NCBI GenBank assembly: GCA_030765525.1
Contig: JAVCCK010000030.1
Span: forward strand, 1-64,000
Reading direction: 5' to 3'
DNA length: 64,000 bases
Source: Candidatus Lernaella stagnicola
Lineage (GTDB): Bacteria > Lernaellota > Lernaellaia > Lernaellales > Lernaellaceae
Below are positions 34,173 through 43,538 of this stretch, one piece after another; position 1 is the first letter of the stretch; each line of letters starts with the position of its first letter. The position numbers were made by a program, and so were the translations under genes. The notes under the pieces are model-generated. The model did no database searches, had not been told where the DNA came from, and was given only the letters and a program-made list of their open reading frames with translations.

Positions 34173-35429
34173 CTAAAAAAGCCACACGAAGCAGAAAATC
34201 ATCTCCAACGACGTTTGCGAATCCACCGCGCAATGCAGACCGTCGGTGATAAACGTCTTCACGTCGGCCATCGGCGGATCTTCGAAGAACGCCGCGATAT
34301 CGGCCTCGCTGGAAGGAATCAACGGCGGCAGGCCCAGATCCTCCAGCAGCAGGTTGAAAACGGCCGTGTCGAAGGTTTGATAGGTCAGTGGATAAGCGTC
34401 GATTGGTGTGCTTTGGGCGAACGAGGTGTGCAACTCGTCCAAAACAGCCGTCAGCGACGGCACGAAGTCGTTCAACAAGGCGCTGTATTCGGCACCGAGA
34501 AAATAGAAAGACTCGCCGTCATCCATTTGCCCGTTACCGTTTTCGTCCAGATAGCCCAGCACGTCGTCTTCTTGCGGATCGGTTTCCGCGGCGGCCGTGC
34601 GCCATACCTGTGAGCCGTACCGCGCCGCGAGTGCAAACGCCACCTGCGCCTCCTGAAGACGCTCAAAACCTTCGGGCAGCGGCAGCAGGAAGTGCGTTTT
34701 TTCGGGATCTTCCAGAATCACCAGCATTGTCACGGCGACTTCTTCCAGCAACTCGGCGATCTCGACCGGCTGCCCGGATATCAGCTTGCGCAGCGAATTC
34801 ATCGCCAATAGCGGGCCGATGTCGAAATCCAGATCGATCGATTGCACGAAATCGATGCCGCCCTTCAACGTACACGCGAAGGAGGCAAACCACAGAGCGT
34901 CGGCGGCATCCCATTCACCGCCCAAATTGAGCAACTCTTCGCCCTGCAACGTCAGCGGCAGCGAGGGCACGTTGAGCACGAGGTCCGGATCGGACGCCGC
35001 AAGCTGGGCAGCCGGAACCATCTCATCGATCACGGGACCCATGATGTACTTGATGAAGTGGTGCAACGTATCGCCCAGCGTCGATCCCGGTTCCAGACCG
35101 CCGGGATTGTGCACGGCCTTCGCCAACGCCGGGGTTTCTTCGGCGGTGAAGTCGGCCAGGAAGACCAGCAGGCCGTCGACCAGTTCCACCATGGCCTGCG
35201 CGTCCGACAGTGCGACGCCCAAGGCAGCGGCCGCGTCCTCGGGCCGTACCTTTTGCGCCCGCACGAAGCTGTCGTGGGCCGTGTCGCTGTCCCCGTCACC
35301 CAGGGCGGCGACGCCGGCGGTCATCAACTCGTCGTAATTCTCCTCGGCCTCGATGCCGTACTCGACAGCGCAGGCAGTGAGAGCCAAGCAGAAAAACACC
35401 ACGATAATACCGAAATATAGGCGTTTCAT
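34173..35429 (-). CDS. Lipoprotein with TPR-like N terminus and an EF-hand-like loop
   Basis: The 418-residue protein has lipobox LTAC (Cys20). A helical TPR-like unit (YDELMTAGVAALGDGDSDTAHDSFVRAQKVRPEDAAAALGVA, given here as a region at residues 32-75) is followed by mostly helical sequence. Near residue 287 the loop DENGNGQMDDGE fits the EF-hand/dockerin calcium pattern, with Asp, Asn, Asn and Glu at coordinating positions 1, 3, 5 and 12. It is presumably attached to the outer membrane. I do not recognise the whole family. It heads the minus-strand block of acidic-tail proteins. Confidence 0.7.
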   Translation of the reverse strand: MKRLYFGIIVVFFCLALTACAVEYGIEAEENYDELMTAGVAALGDGDSDTAHDSFVRAQKVRPEDAAAALGVALSDAQAMVELVDGLLVFLADFTAEETPALAKAVHNPGGLEPGSTLGDTLHHFIKYIMGPVIDEMVPAAQLAASDPDLVLNVPSLPLTLQGEELLNLGGEWDAADALWFASFACTLKGGIDFVQSIDLDFDIGPLLAMNSLRKLISGQPVEIAELLEEVAVTMLVILEDPEKTHFLLPLPEGFERLQEAQVAFALAARYGSQVWRTAAAETDPQEDDVLGYLDENGNGQMDDGESFYFLGAEYSALLNDFVPSLTAVLDELHTSFAQSTPIDAYPLTYQTFDTAVFNLLLEDLGLPPLIPSSEADIAAFFEDPPMADVKTFITDGLHCAVDSQTSLEMIFCFVWLF

Positions 35430-35509
35430 AATCGCTCATCTTAAACGGAAACCATGGGGTGTCAAGCGCTCGGGTTGCGCGCGCCGCAACCGAAAGGTAG
35501 CCTGCATAC

Positions 35510-35899
35510 ATGCGACGCGCAGCCTATTTTTTGGCAACCCTTATCCTGTTCGCCTCGGCGTCTTTGCTTCTGGCCGAAGGTTCGGAGGGCGAACTGCGCG
35601 TGTTTCTGATTCTCTCCCAGCGCAGCGGCCCCGACATGCTCAATAAAGTCATTGCCGACATCGGGCCCACTCAGCCGGTGCAGGAAGTGTGGGGCCGCAA
35701 ACAAACGCTCATCAAGAAAGTCGCCGCCGATCACTACGTGCTCGCCGTGCGCAACGTCGAAGCCTGCCATTTCGACAAATGTGTCCCCTGCCCCGATCAG
35801 AGCCGTGACATACACGTGCTCGCCAACCAACGCACGGATGTCATCTTCCGCTTCAAGGCCAAGTACGACCGCGCCGAACATAAGTGGGTGTGTTACTGA
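35510..35899 (+). CDS. Small exported protein with four cysteines
   Basis: The 129-residue protein has a signal peptide (MRRAAYFLATLILFASASLLLA, cut before EGSEGELRV, residue positions 1-22). The mature part has strand-like sequence and cysteines in EACHFDKCVPCPDQ plus one at the penultimate position (WVCY), which could form disulfides or bind metal. I do not recognise the family. It is divergent from the lipoprotein at 34173 and ends 12 bases before the convergent oxidoreductase gene. Confidence 0.6.
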   Translation: MRRAAYFLATLILFASASLLLAEGSEGELRVFLILSQRSGPDMLNKVIADIGPTQPVQEVWGRKQTLIKKVAADHYVLAVRNVEACHFDKCVPCPDQSRDIHVLANQRTDVIFRFKAKYDRAEHKWVCY

Positions 35900-35911
35900 G
35901 CGAAAAACGTC

Positions 35912-38497
35912 TTAAGGCGTATGCCTGGCCACCGTGACCGGCGCGCAGGCGCAGTTTTCCAATAAGCGACCAACCGGGAATTCTTCGAAATGGCTCGGGG
36001 CGAAAACCAGACCGCGCGCCAATCGCGGATTGAAGCGCAACGGCACGTCCAACTCCACGTTATCCCGCCCCACACACACGATGTCGCCTTCGGCCAATTC
36101 CCGGTCCGCCGCATCTTCCGGATGCATCTCGAGCCACGGCGCAGCGCACACCTCGGCGATCGCCGGGGAATACGTTGACAACGTGCCGTTGTGATAGAGA
36201 ACCGGCCCGCAAACGAGAATCAGGTCGCCTTCCATCGCTTCGATGGGTTCGGGGATTTTGCCGAAATCGAGTTTGACGTCCTCGTCGAGTTGCAGCCGCG
36301 GCAAGAGCGCGCCGCGTCGTCCGTCGCTTTTCGCCGCCGCCGCCGCTAAATCGGGCACGTCGACCGACACTTTGTCCCACAGTTCCGCCAGCGTCTCGCC
36401 GGCCGGCTCGCCGTCAAGCAAGCGCGCCAATTCGGCCAAGATGCGCCACTCGGTCCACACCCCTTCGGGCGGCTCGACGGCACGGCGCAGCTTAAGCACC
36501 CGCCCCTCCGCCGACACATACGTACCCGAACGCTCGGCGGCCGCGGCCACCGGTAAAAAGAGGTGCGCCTTGCGGGCCGTGGCGGTCAGGAAGGTGTCGC
36601 ACGCCACAACGAAGCCGGTCACTTCCATCGCCTTGCCCAGCGGCTCGGCTTTGGCCGCCTGCACCAGCGGGTTGGCCCCAAAGGTGATCAGCGCGGACAG
36701 ACGCCCGGCCATGCCCGCCTCGATGATCCCCTCGTAACCCATACCGGGCTCCTCGGGCAGACGCGGCCAACCCTCCGGAACGTGCTCGTAGGTCGCCAAA
36801 CCCGGTCCACGCCCGGGCACCAAGCCCGCCAGCATCGAGCCGTACAGGTTGCTGCGATCGGTCGAGAGCAGCAGGCCTTTGCCGACCTTGCCCAGCACCA
36901 TCAGCAAATCGATGGCAAGCCCGCAGATGTCCCGCGCCTGCCGGCCGCTGAGCGCCTGCGCCCCCAGCACAACCACCGGGCGCTCGGCTGCGGCTAAAAT
37001 GCCCGCCGCATGCGCGACGGCGTCCAAATCCAACCCCGCCTGTTCGGCCAAGGCTGCGGCGTCCAGGCGGTCCAGCGCCGACTTGAACGCGGCGAAGCCC
37101 TTGGTGTTCTTGTGAATGAAACGCACGTTCTGCAGCTTGTTTTCGACCAAAGACTTAAGCAGCAACACGAGCAGATTCCGTTGCGCGCCGGGACGATAAG
37201 GCAGTTTCACCGTCGCGAAATCATCCAACTTCGTGGGCACCGGATGCGCTTGGATGAGCCGCGCGTCGTCTTCCCGCACCGCGGCGATGACATCCAGGTG
37301 CGGCACGGGCATTTCGGCGGCGAGGTCCGAACCGAAAATGAACACCGCGTCGGCGCGACGCAGGTCCGCGAAGGTCGCGGTGGAACCGGGCCTGCCGAAG
37401 CGATCGTGCACGGTCTTCATCGCCTCGCCGTATTCGTCCTGTCCCGAAATCGCCACCCGTCGCGTGCCGATGACGGCGCCGAAGGTGTACGCGAGCGCGT
37501 AGGCGTCTTCGACCGGCAACCGGGACCCGGCGAGCGCGCCGACAGCTTCCGGACCGCCGGTGGCCAGCGCGTGCCGAATGCCCTCGGCCATCGATTCGAG
37601 AGCCTCTTCCCAGGAAAGCGGTACGAGTTCGCCGTCGCGGCGAATCAACGGCGTGGTGGGCCGGTCTTCGCGGCGAAGGATATCCCACCCAAAGCGACCG
37701 CGAATGCACAGGCGGCCCCAGTTCGTGGTCGTGTCCACGTCGCTGGTGACGCGAAAGACCTTGTTGCGCCGCACGTGCATTTCAATTTGGCAGCCCGCCC
37801 CGCAGTAACCGCAGACGGTCTCAACGGGCTTTAGATCCCACACCCGCGCCGTGTTCTTGAATTGCTTGGTCAGCAACGCGCCGACCGGGCAGATCGCAAC
37901 GCACTGACCGCAGAATTCGCAATCGAGCGGTCCGCCATCAAACGTGTTGATGCGCGTGTTGTAGCCACGACCCTCAAAGACATACGCGCTCACAGCCTGC
38001 ACTTCGCGGCACACGGCGACGCAACGCCCGCAACGGATGCAGCGCTCGTCGTTACGCTCGATCAGGGGGCTGAGGGTGTCGATCTTCTGCTCGCCGACGC
38101 GCGCCCGATAGGGCACGTTTTCGACGCCAAGCTCGTACGTCAGATCCTGCAACCGGCATTCGCCGGCCTTGTCGCACACCGGGCAATCCAGCGGGTGGTT
38201 GAGCAAAATGAACTGTAGTTGCGTCTGCCGCATGCGGTGCAGTTCGTCGTCGTAGGTCGTGACGACCATGCCCTCGTTCGCCATCGTCGTGCATGAGGCG
38301 ACGGGTTTCTCCAGGCCCTCCACCCGCACGATGCACAGGCGGCAGGAGGCCAGGCGGTGAATCCACGGGTGTTCGCACAACGTTGGGACGTGAACGCCCA
38401 AACCACGCGCGGCGTCCAGGATCGACGTGCCGTAGGGCACCGTCGTTTCTTGACCGTTGATCGTGAGGGTTACCGTCGCCGGATCGGTCGTCTTCAT
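35912..38497 (-). CDS. NuoG/FdhA-like iron-sulfur molybdopterin-fold oxidoreductase subunit (SfrA-like)
   Basis: The 861-residue protein starts at ATG 38497, overlapping the upstream stop as ATGA. It begins with a [2Fe-2S] ferredoxin domain (Cys41, 52, 55, 69). A NuoG-type His101/Cys105/108/114 cluster follows, then two [4Fe-4S] clusters (Cys153-156-159-163 and Cys193-196-199-203) and a Mo/W-bis-PGD-type cluster (Cys229, 232, 236, 264). The rest is a molybdopterin-oxidoreductase fold. The formate dehydrogenase selenocysteine/cysteine site appears to be missing (GTRRVAISGQDEYGEAM instead). Length and partner match Geobacter SfrA, an NADPH-linked soluble reductase subunit. It is not in a nuo operon. 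Confidence 0.8.
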   Translation of the reverse strand: MKTTDPATVTLTINGQETTVPYGTSILDAARGLGVHVPTLCEHPWIHRLASCRLCIVRVEGLEKPVASCTTMANEGMVVTTYDDELHRMRQTQLQFILLNHPLDCPVCDKAGECRLQDLTYELGVENVPYRARVGEQKIDTLSPLIERNDERCIRCGRCVAVCREVQAVSAYVFEGRGYNTRINTFDGGPLDCEFCGQCVAICPVGALLTKQFKNTARVWDLKPVETVCGYCGAGCQIEMHVRRNKVFRVTSDVDTTTNWGRLCIRGRFGWDILRREDRPTTPLIRRDGELVPLSWEEALESMAEGIRHALATGGPEAVGALAGSRLPVEDAYALAYTFGAVIGTRRVAISGQDEYGEAMKTVHDRFGRPGSTATFADLRRADAVFIFGSDLAAEMPVPHLDVIAAVREDDARLIQAHPVPTKLDDFATVKLPYRPGAQRNLLVLLLKSLVENKLQNVRFIHKNTKGFAAFKSALDRLDAAALAEQAGLDLDAVAHAAGILAAAERPVVVLGAQALSGRQARDICGLAIDLLMVLGKVGKGLLLSTDRSNLYGSMLAGLVPGRGPGLATYEHVPEGWPRLPEEPGMGYEGIIEAGMAGRLSALITFGANPLVQAAKAEPLGKAMEVTGFVVACDTFLTATARKAHLFLPVAAAAERSGTYVSAEGRVLKLRRAVEPPEGVWTEWRILAELARLLDGEPAGETLAELWDKVSVDVPDLAAAAAKSDGRRGALLPRLQLDEDVKLDFGKIPEPIEAMEGDLILVCGPVLYHNGTLSTYSPAIAEVCAAPWLEMHPEDAADRELAEGDIVCVGRDNVELDVPLRFNPRLARGLVFAPSHFEEFPVGRLLENCACAPVTVARHTP

Positions 38498-40452
38498 AGC
38501 GCCACCCCCACCAGACGGTAGCAGCGCAGGCAACGGGCCGCTTCGGTTGTGGCGTTGCGCGCGCTCATAACCGCCTCCACCTCGTCGAAATTCGTGATGC
38601 GTGTCTCGACCGGCAGATGGTCGAAGCCCCGTCGGTGCATGCCCTCGGGCAGGTTGATGACCTCGTCGGGATCGTAGGTTTTGACCGAGGCCAACACTCG
38701 CTCCATGCGCTGGTAGTGATCCAAATCCACGATCTCGCCGCGCAGAAACCGGTCGATGCTGATCGCCGCGCGATTGCCCGCCGCCACAGCCTCGATCAGC
38801 GTCGCGGCGCCGGTGACGCAGTCGCCCCCGGCAAACACGTTGGGCAGCGCCGTCGCCCCGGTGTACTCATCGGCCACGACGGTATTCCACCGCGTGAATT
38901 CCAGGCCCTCCGCTTTGGCCAAAAAACCCAGGTCGGGCGATTGGCCGATGGCGGGGATGACCACGTCCACTTCCATCATGAACTCACTGCCTTCCATCGG
39001 CACCGGCCGGCGGCGTCCCGACGCGTCGGGTTCGCCCAGTTCCATGCGAATGAGTTCGATCGCGGTAAGCCGGCCCTCGTCGTCGGCGATAAGCTTGGTT
39101 GGGTTGCACAGGAAATTGAACGTGACCCGCTCTTCATGCGCGTCGCGGATCTCCACATCGTCGGCGGGCATTTCTTTTTCGGTGCGACGGTAGACGATGT
39201 TGACGTCCTCGAAACCCAGCCGCATGGCCGTGCGCACGCAGTCGATCGCCACGTTGCCGCCGCCGACTACGACGATCTTCTTGCCCTCAGGCGTTTCCTT
39301 CCCCTCGGCCACGGCCCGCAGAAAATGCACCCCGTGAATGAAGCCCTTGTAGCCTTCGTCTTCGCCTTCGCACCGCAGTTTGTTGGAATGGTGTGCGCCC
39401 ACGCCGATGAAAACCGCGTCGTAGCCCAGCTTGTGCAGCAAGTCGTCCCACGCGGGTCCGTTTTCGCCGATGCGCTGCTGGTAAAGGATATCGACGCCCA
39501 ATTCCTGAATGAGTTCGACTTCCCGACGCAATACCGCGCGCGGCAGGCGGTAATCCGGAATGCCCACCGCGGCCATGCCGCCGCCTTCGGCCAGCGCCTC
39601 GTAGATCGTCACCGCGTGGCCCATCTGCGCCAGCTTTTCCGAGGCGGCCAACCCGGCGGGACCCGCGCCGAGCACCGCAACCTTCTTCCCGGTGGGCGGC
39701 TGAAGAACGCGTCCGCCCGGCCGGTGGCCGTGCAGCATTTCGTAATCGGAGGCGAAGCGCTTGAGGTCTTTGATTTGAATCGCCTCGTCCACGTTGGCGC
39801 GGCGGCAGTGCGACTCGCAGGGGCGCACGCACACGCGGCCCAGCACGGCGGGCATCACGCAGTTCGCGCGCGCAACGTCGCTGGATTCCAGGTAGCGCCG
39901 CTTCTTGATGTTCTCCACATAGAGGGGAATATCCAGGTGCGCCGGACATGCTTCGGTGCACGGGGCCGCCATGCGGGTGAGTAGTTCGACCGGTTCGATT
40001 CTCCGGCCGGACCCGACGCAGGCATTGAAGGTGTCCGCATAATGTTCCAGCGCCTTGAGCACCGGGCGCGGAACCGTCTGCCCGATCTGACACTTGGAGG
40101 CGTTCGCGACGCTTACCAACACGTCGCGCAATTGCTGCAAGTCCTCGGCGGTGGCGTTGCCCTCGCACAGCTTCTGCAACAATTCGGCCGCGATGTGCGT
40201 GCCTACGCGACAAGGAAAGCACTCGCCGCAACTCGCCTCGCTCTGCGCCGCTTCCATGTACGCGCAGCACAACGCCACCACGTTCACCGATTCATCGGCG
40301 ATGAAAAACCCGTCCCAGCCAATGAACGCTTTGATGTCATCCGGTTCGCGGTAGGTGAACGGCAGTTTGAGGTCGTCGGGCGCCTCGACGGGCGCTTTGC
40401 CGCGGTGGTCGATCAAGCGATCCGACCAGCAACCGAAAGCTACTTTGCCCAT
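38494..40452 (-). CDS. NuoF-type Fe-S segment fused to GltD-like NAD(P)H/FAD oxidoreductase (SfrB-like)
   Basis: ATG 40452 sits behind GGGGGA and gives 652 residues. Residues 1-140 carry the C-terminal cluster domain of NuoF (Cys75, 78, 81 and 121) but not its FMN/NADH domain. Residues about 165-240 are a double Fe-S domain (CTEACPAHLDIP, NCVMPAVLGRVCVRPCESHC). The rest is a GltD-like flavoprotein with FAD loop VAVLGAGPAGLAASEKLAQ and NAD(P) loop IVVVGGGNVAID followed by NIVYRRTEKE, the usual NADPH-contact region. It should pass electrons between NAD(P)H and the partner subunit at 35912. This is the domain order of Geobacter SfrB. Confidence 0.82.
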   Translation of the reverse strand: MGKVAFGCWSDRLIDHRGKAPVEAPDDLKLPFTYREPDDIKAFIGWDGFFIADESVNVVALCCAYMEAAQSEASCGECFPCRVGTHIAAELLQKLCEGNATAEDLQQLRDVLVSVANASKCQIGQTVPRPVLKALEHYADTFNACVGSGRRIEPVELLTRMAAPCTEACPAHLDIPLYVENIKKRRYLESSDVARANCVMPAVLGRVCVRPCESHCRRANVDEAIQIKDLKRFASDYEMLHGHRPGGRVLQPPTGKKVAVLGAGPAGLAASEKLAQMGHAVTIYEALAEGGGMAAVGIPDYRLPRAVLRREVELIQELGVDILYQQRIGENGPAWDDLLHKLGYDAVFIGVGAHHSNKLRCEGEDEGYKGFIHGVHFLRAVAEGKETPEGKKIVVVGGGNVAIDCVRTAMRLGFEDVNIVYRRTEKEMPADDVEIRDAHEERVTFNFLCNPTKLIADDEGRLTAIELIRMELGEPDASGRRRPVPMEGSEFMMEVDVVIPAIGQSPDLGFLAKAEGLEFTRWNTVVADEYTGATALPNVFAGGDCVTGAATLIEAVAAGNRAAISIDRFLRGEIVDLDHYQRMERVLASVKTYDPDEVINLPEGMHRRGFDHLPVETRITNFDEVEAVMSARNATTEAARCLRCYRLVGVAL

Positions 40453-40562
40453 GATTCCCCCAGGCTGACGCCGGCGAGCGCATGCCGGCCCACCGGGTGA
40501 TCGCTGTACCGACGCCGACGCCGGTGAACTGCCAGGGGCGCGGCGTATGCCGGTCGCGCTTG

Positions 40563-40591
40563 GGTGTAGCACTCAGGCGGCAAAGCGTCAA
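40563..40591 (-). promoter_or_regulatory. Putative sigma70 promoter of the SfrAB-like operon
   Basis: On the minus strand TTGACG (40591-40586) and TACACC (40568-40563) are 17 bases apart, with a leader of about 105 bases before ATG 40452. Confidence 0.5.
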
Positions 40592-40633
40592 GATATTGCA
40601 TGGTTTCGCCGCACGACCGAGCGCGGGCGCTAC

Positions 40634-41485
40634 TTAGTAGTTCGTGGTTTGGTCGATCTTGCCGTGGCGCTTGGCGAGTTCTTCAAAAAAGTCGAAGGCC
40701 TTCATACCCCCGGCGGCGGTCACGACGGTCAACGCGAGTAGAACCAGCAGCAACAACTCGGTGGGCAGCCAGGCGAGGTTGGCGTCAAAACCCGTAACGC
40801 CGAACGCGCGGCGGCATCCTTCGATCCAGTACGTGACCGGCGAAAGCAACGCCAGGGGCCACAGGAAACCGGGCAGGAAGGTCGTGGGATACAACACGCC
40901 GCAAAGAAGCATGAACATGCCGCCGACGCCTTCGGCCAACAGCAGCGAATGCCGCGCGGTCACCAGCAGCATGCCGGCGAAAAACAAACCGAGCGCCAGC
41001 GTGGAAATAACGCCCAGCACCGACGTGATCATCAGCAGCGGCCAGTTGATTTGCGCCAAGCCGATGGGCAGGTCGAGCGTCAGCCGGCCGACCACCAGCA
41101 CGATCACCACGCTGGAGAGCGCCACGATCAAGAAGGTCACCGCACGACCCATGATGTTAAGCTTGAAGGGCGCGGGCGCAATGTAGACGTAGCGGATCAG
41201 TTGATAGTGTTCGCGATCGGAAATCACGGCCCAAGAGAGTGACGAGGCCATCGTGCCGAAAATCGTGAAAAACGCGTTGCCAACGAACACGGCGACAAAA
41301 CGGGGGTCGTCGGCCGGTGTGGCGCTGACCACCTTGAATAAAAAGTAGAGCAGCAAACACAACGCCAGCGGCCGCACCGCCGCATACAGCAAGTACAGCG
41401 GCCACTTGGTCCAGTTGGATTCGATTTCCCAACCGATCCTCATCGCCGCCCAGAAGGCGCGCAGGTGTTTGGTTTTCACTGCCAT
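40634..41485 (-). CDS. ABC-2 type transporter permease
   Basis: The 283-residue protein has six hydrophobic segments and an amphipathic N terminus. VLYPTTFLPGFLWPLALLSPVTYWIEGCRRAF near the end (residues about 205-235) matches ABC-2 permeases of the DrrB/NodJ type, where a Pro-rich loop precedes the last helices. It overlaps the second permease gene by ten bases. The substrate is unknown. With the partner permease and ATPase it forms a three-gene export unit. Confidence 0.87.
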   Translation of the reverse strand: MAVKTKHLRAFWAAMRIGWEIESNWTKWPLYLLYAAVRPLALCLLLYFLFKVVSATPADDPRFVAVFVGNAFFTIFGTMASSLSWAVISDREHYQLIRYVYIAPAPFKLNIMGRAVTFLIVALSSVVIVLVVGRLTLDLPIGLAQINWPLLMITSVLGVISTLALGLFFAGMLLVTARHSLLLAEGVGGMFMLLCGVLYPTTFLPGFLWPLALLSPVTYWIEGCRRAFGVTGFDANLAWLPTELLLLVLLALTVVTAAGGMKAFDFFEELAKRHGKIDQTTNY

Positions 41486-42297
41486 CTCAGCGTCATCGTC
41501 CCGTCGTGTTTGCCCTTGATTTCCAGCGCTTTCATCAGCTTCATCGCGCCGATGGTGAACACGATGGTCATGACCAGCAAAATGGCCGCTTCCACCGGGG
41601 GCGCCAGAAAACCGATTCCCTTCGCGTCGGGAATCATCAATTGGCGCACGCCGTCCAGGCCGACGGTCAGCGGCAGCAGCGCGGCCAGAGTCAGCAGCAC
41701 CTTGCCGAACTTATTGACCGGAAAGAACAGCCCGGAGAGAAAATAGACCGGCTCCATCAAAATCATGTTCAGCTTAATGCCCACGCGCCCCACCATGAAG
41801 TAGACGCTGGAAGCCGCCATGCCCATGGAAAACAGCGCCGTGAGAGTCAGCACAAAAATGACCGCCAAAAGCAGCGGCTGCCGCACCGTGAAATCGACGC
41901 CGAAGATCAACACGCCGAACACCAACACGCCCGCCGCCCGCACCGTGCTCATGAACATGCCGCCCAACGCCATGCCCAACAGCAGCCACACCGGTTCCAT
42001 CGGCGAGGCCATGTACAAATCGAGGTTGCCCATCTCCTTCTCCCAGTAAAACTGGGATGCCATCGACCACAATACGCCGAGCCAGAAGGGGATCATCGCG
42101 CCGCCGAGCACCACGATCGCCTCGTAACGACTCGGCGCGCCCAGGCTGCGATAAATGAAGATATAGGCCGCCAGCGCAACGATCGGCAGCAACACTTCGC
42201 CAAGGAGCCATGAGATCTCGCGGTTGGCCCCCACGATGCGCACGTAGGCGCGGGCGCGGATCGCCCGCAGGGCATGCCGTAGTCTACTCGTGCTCAT
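41476..42297 (-). CDS. ABC-2 type transporter permease (second subunit)
   Basis: The 273-residue protein also has six hydrophobic segments. YWEKEMGNLDLYMASPMEPVWLLLGMALG near residue 80 is the cytoplasmic coupling region of ABC-2 permeases. FLSGLFFPVNKFGKVLLTLAALLPLTVGLDGVRQL precedes the last helices. It overlaps the ATPase gene by 14 bases and the other permease by ten, so the two permeases probably form a heterodimer. Substrate cannot be inferred. Confidence 0.87.
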   Translation of the reverse strand: MSTSRLRHALRAIRARAYVRIVGANREISWLLGEVLLPIVALAAYIFIYRSLGAPSRYEAIVVLGGAMIPFWLGVLWSMASQFYWEKEMGNLDLYMASPMEPVWLLLGMALGGMFMSTVRAAGVLVFGVLIFGVDFTVRQPLLLAVIFVLTLTALFSMGMAASSVYFMVGRVGIKLNMILMEPVYFLSGLFFPVNKFGKVLLTLAALLPLTVGLDGVRQLMIPDAKGIGFLAPPVEAAILLVMTIVFTIGAMKLMKALEIKGKHDGTMTLRWQ

Positions 42298-43264
42298 GCA
42301 ACCGCCGCCCCACGACCTTCAGAAACAGGTCTTCCAAATCGGGTTGGCTTTTAGCGAAGCTCTGCACATGGTAACCCCTTGCCGCGGCCGCCGCGAAGAT
42401 GTCGGTCAGCTTCTGGTCGTCGTCGAGCACGAACCGCAATTCGTTGCTCTCGCCGCTCGGACCTTCCTTCAAATACGCGTCGGTAACGCCGGGAATGCCG
42501 TCGACCAGCGACGTGTCGGTTACCGCGGGAGTCAACTGCAGAATGAACGAACCGCCCTCGCCGACCTTCTTGCGCAACGCGGCGGGCGTGCCGGTCAACA
42601 CCAGCTTGCCGTTGTCGATGATGCCGACGCGGTCGCAAAGCTGCTCGGCCTCGGCCATGTAGTGCGTGGTGAGCAGCAGCGTGCGGCCCGCTTTCTCGGC
42701 GACCCATTCACGAATGTACTTGCGCACCTCGCGCGCCACATGCACGTCCAGGCCCAGCGTCGGCTCGTCGAGAAAGAGAATCTGCGGGTCGGTCACAAAA
42801 CCGCGGATGATGTTCATCTTCTGCCGCATGCCGGTCGACAAGCGATTGACCTTCGTGCCCGCGTCCTTGGTCAGCCCGAAGCGATCGAGAAACGCGTCGA
42901 TGCGCTTTTTGGCGACCGCTCCGGGGATGCCGTAGAATTGGCTGAACATCCAGATGTTTTCCCGCACGGTCAAAATGCCGTATCCGCTGGTCTCGCCGCC
43001 CGAGACCATGTTGATCAGCGGCCGCACGGCGTCGGCGTCCTTCACCACATCATGACCGGCGACAAACGCCTGGCCCGCCGACGGGTATAGCAGCGTAACC
43101 AGGATCTTGATCAGCGTCGTTTTGCCCGCCCCGTTGGGACCGAGCAGGCCGAACACTTCCCCCGGCGCCACCTGCAAATTGACCTTATCAACCGCCGTAA
43201 ACACGGCGCTTTTTTTCTTCTTGAAAGTGCGAACTAGGTCTTTGGTCTCAATAGCATGCGTCAT
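42284..43264 (-). CDS. ABC-2 transporter ATP-binding protein
   Basis: From ATG 43264 the protein has 326 residues. It contains Walker A GPNGAGKTTLIK, signature LSTGMRQKMNI, Walker B ILFLDEPTLGLD and TTHYMAEAE. This matches the DrrA/NatA group, with a C-terminal DUF4162-like tail. A promoter with TTGACA and TAGTTT lies about 30 bases upstream. It powers export through the two overlapping permeases encoded downstream. Confidence 0.93.
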   Translation of the reverse strand: MTHAIETKDLVRTFKKKKSAVFTAVDKVNLQVAPGEVFGLLGPNGAGKTTLIKILVTLLYPSAGQAFVAGHDVVKDADAVRPLINMVSGGETSGYGILTVRENIWMFSQFYGIPGAVAKKRIDAFLDRFGLTKDAGTKVNRLSTGMRQKMNIIRGFVTDPQILFLDEPTLGLDVHVAREVRKYIREWVAEKAGRTLLLTTHYMAEAEQLCDRVGIIDNGKLVLTGTPAALRKKVGEGGSFILQLTPAVTDTSLVDGIPGVTDAYLKEGPSGESNELRFVLDDDQKLTDIFAAAAARGYHVQSFAKSQPDLEDLFLKVVGRRLHEHE

Positions 43265-43292
43265 ATCGGCATCCCTGGCCTGTGGAGCAGAC

Positions 43293-43321
43293 AAACTAGT
43301 GACTCGGCCGAAATGTGTCAA
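43293..43321 (-). promoter_or_regulatory. Sigma70 promoter of the ABC-2 exporter operon
   Basis: On the minus strand TTGACA (43321-43316) and TAGTTT (43298-43293) are 17 bases apart, about 30 bases before ATG 43264. Confidence 0.7.
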
Positions 43322-43439
43322 ACCAGCCGCGGCGGGGATACGAAGATACGGCTTAAAAAAATGAGGCCGATAAGCGACCGTTTATCCTGTGTTTACGGCA
43401 CCGCCGTCTTTTGTCGAGTTTATTTCTGGACAAAAATCG

Positions 43440-43467
43440 TTGACAAGGCCAACACACTGCTTATCTT
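43440..43467 (+). promoter_or_regulatory. Sigma70 promoter of the DUF4397 lipoprotein gene
   Basis: TTGACA at 43440-43445 and TATCTT at 43462-43467 are 16 bases apart, about 70 bases upstream of ATG 43539, which has AGGAGGAG in front of it. Confidence 0.65.
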
Positions 43468-43538
43468 CACGTCGTGACCGAGAAAAAATAAAACAACTTA
43501 GTGAGAAGTGAAAACTGAACTGTCCGAAGGAGGAGAAA

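Noticed and set aside
35912-38497. Formate dehydrogenase alpha or complex I NuoG
   Set aside because: The formate dehydrogenase Cys/Sec motif is missing and no other nuo genes are present. The partner is a GltD-like flavoprotein, which fits SfrAB better.
43297-43538. Regulatory RNA or riboswitch in the gap between the ABC exporter and DUF4397 genes
   Set aside because: Only two divergent promoters and a short leader are visible; I find no conserved riboswitch core.
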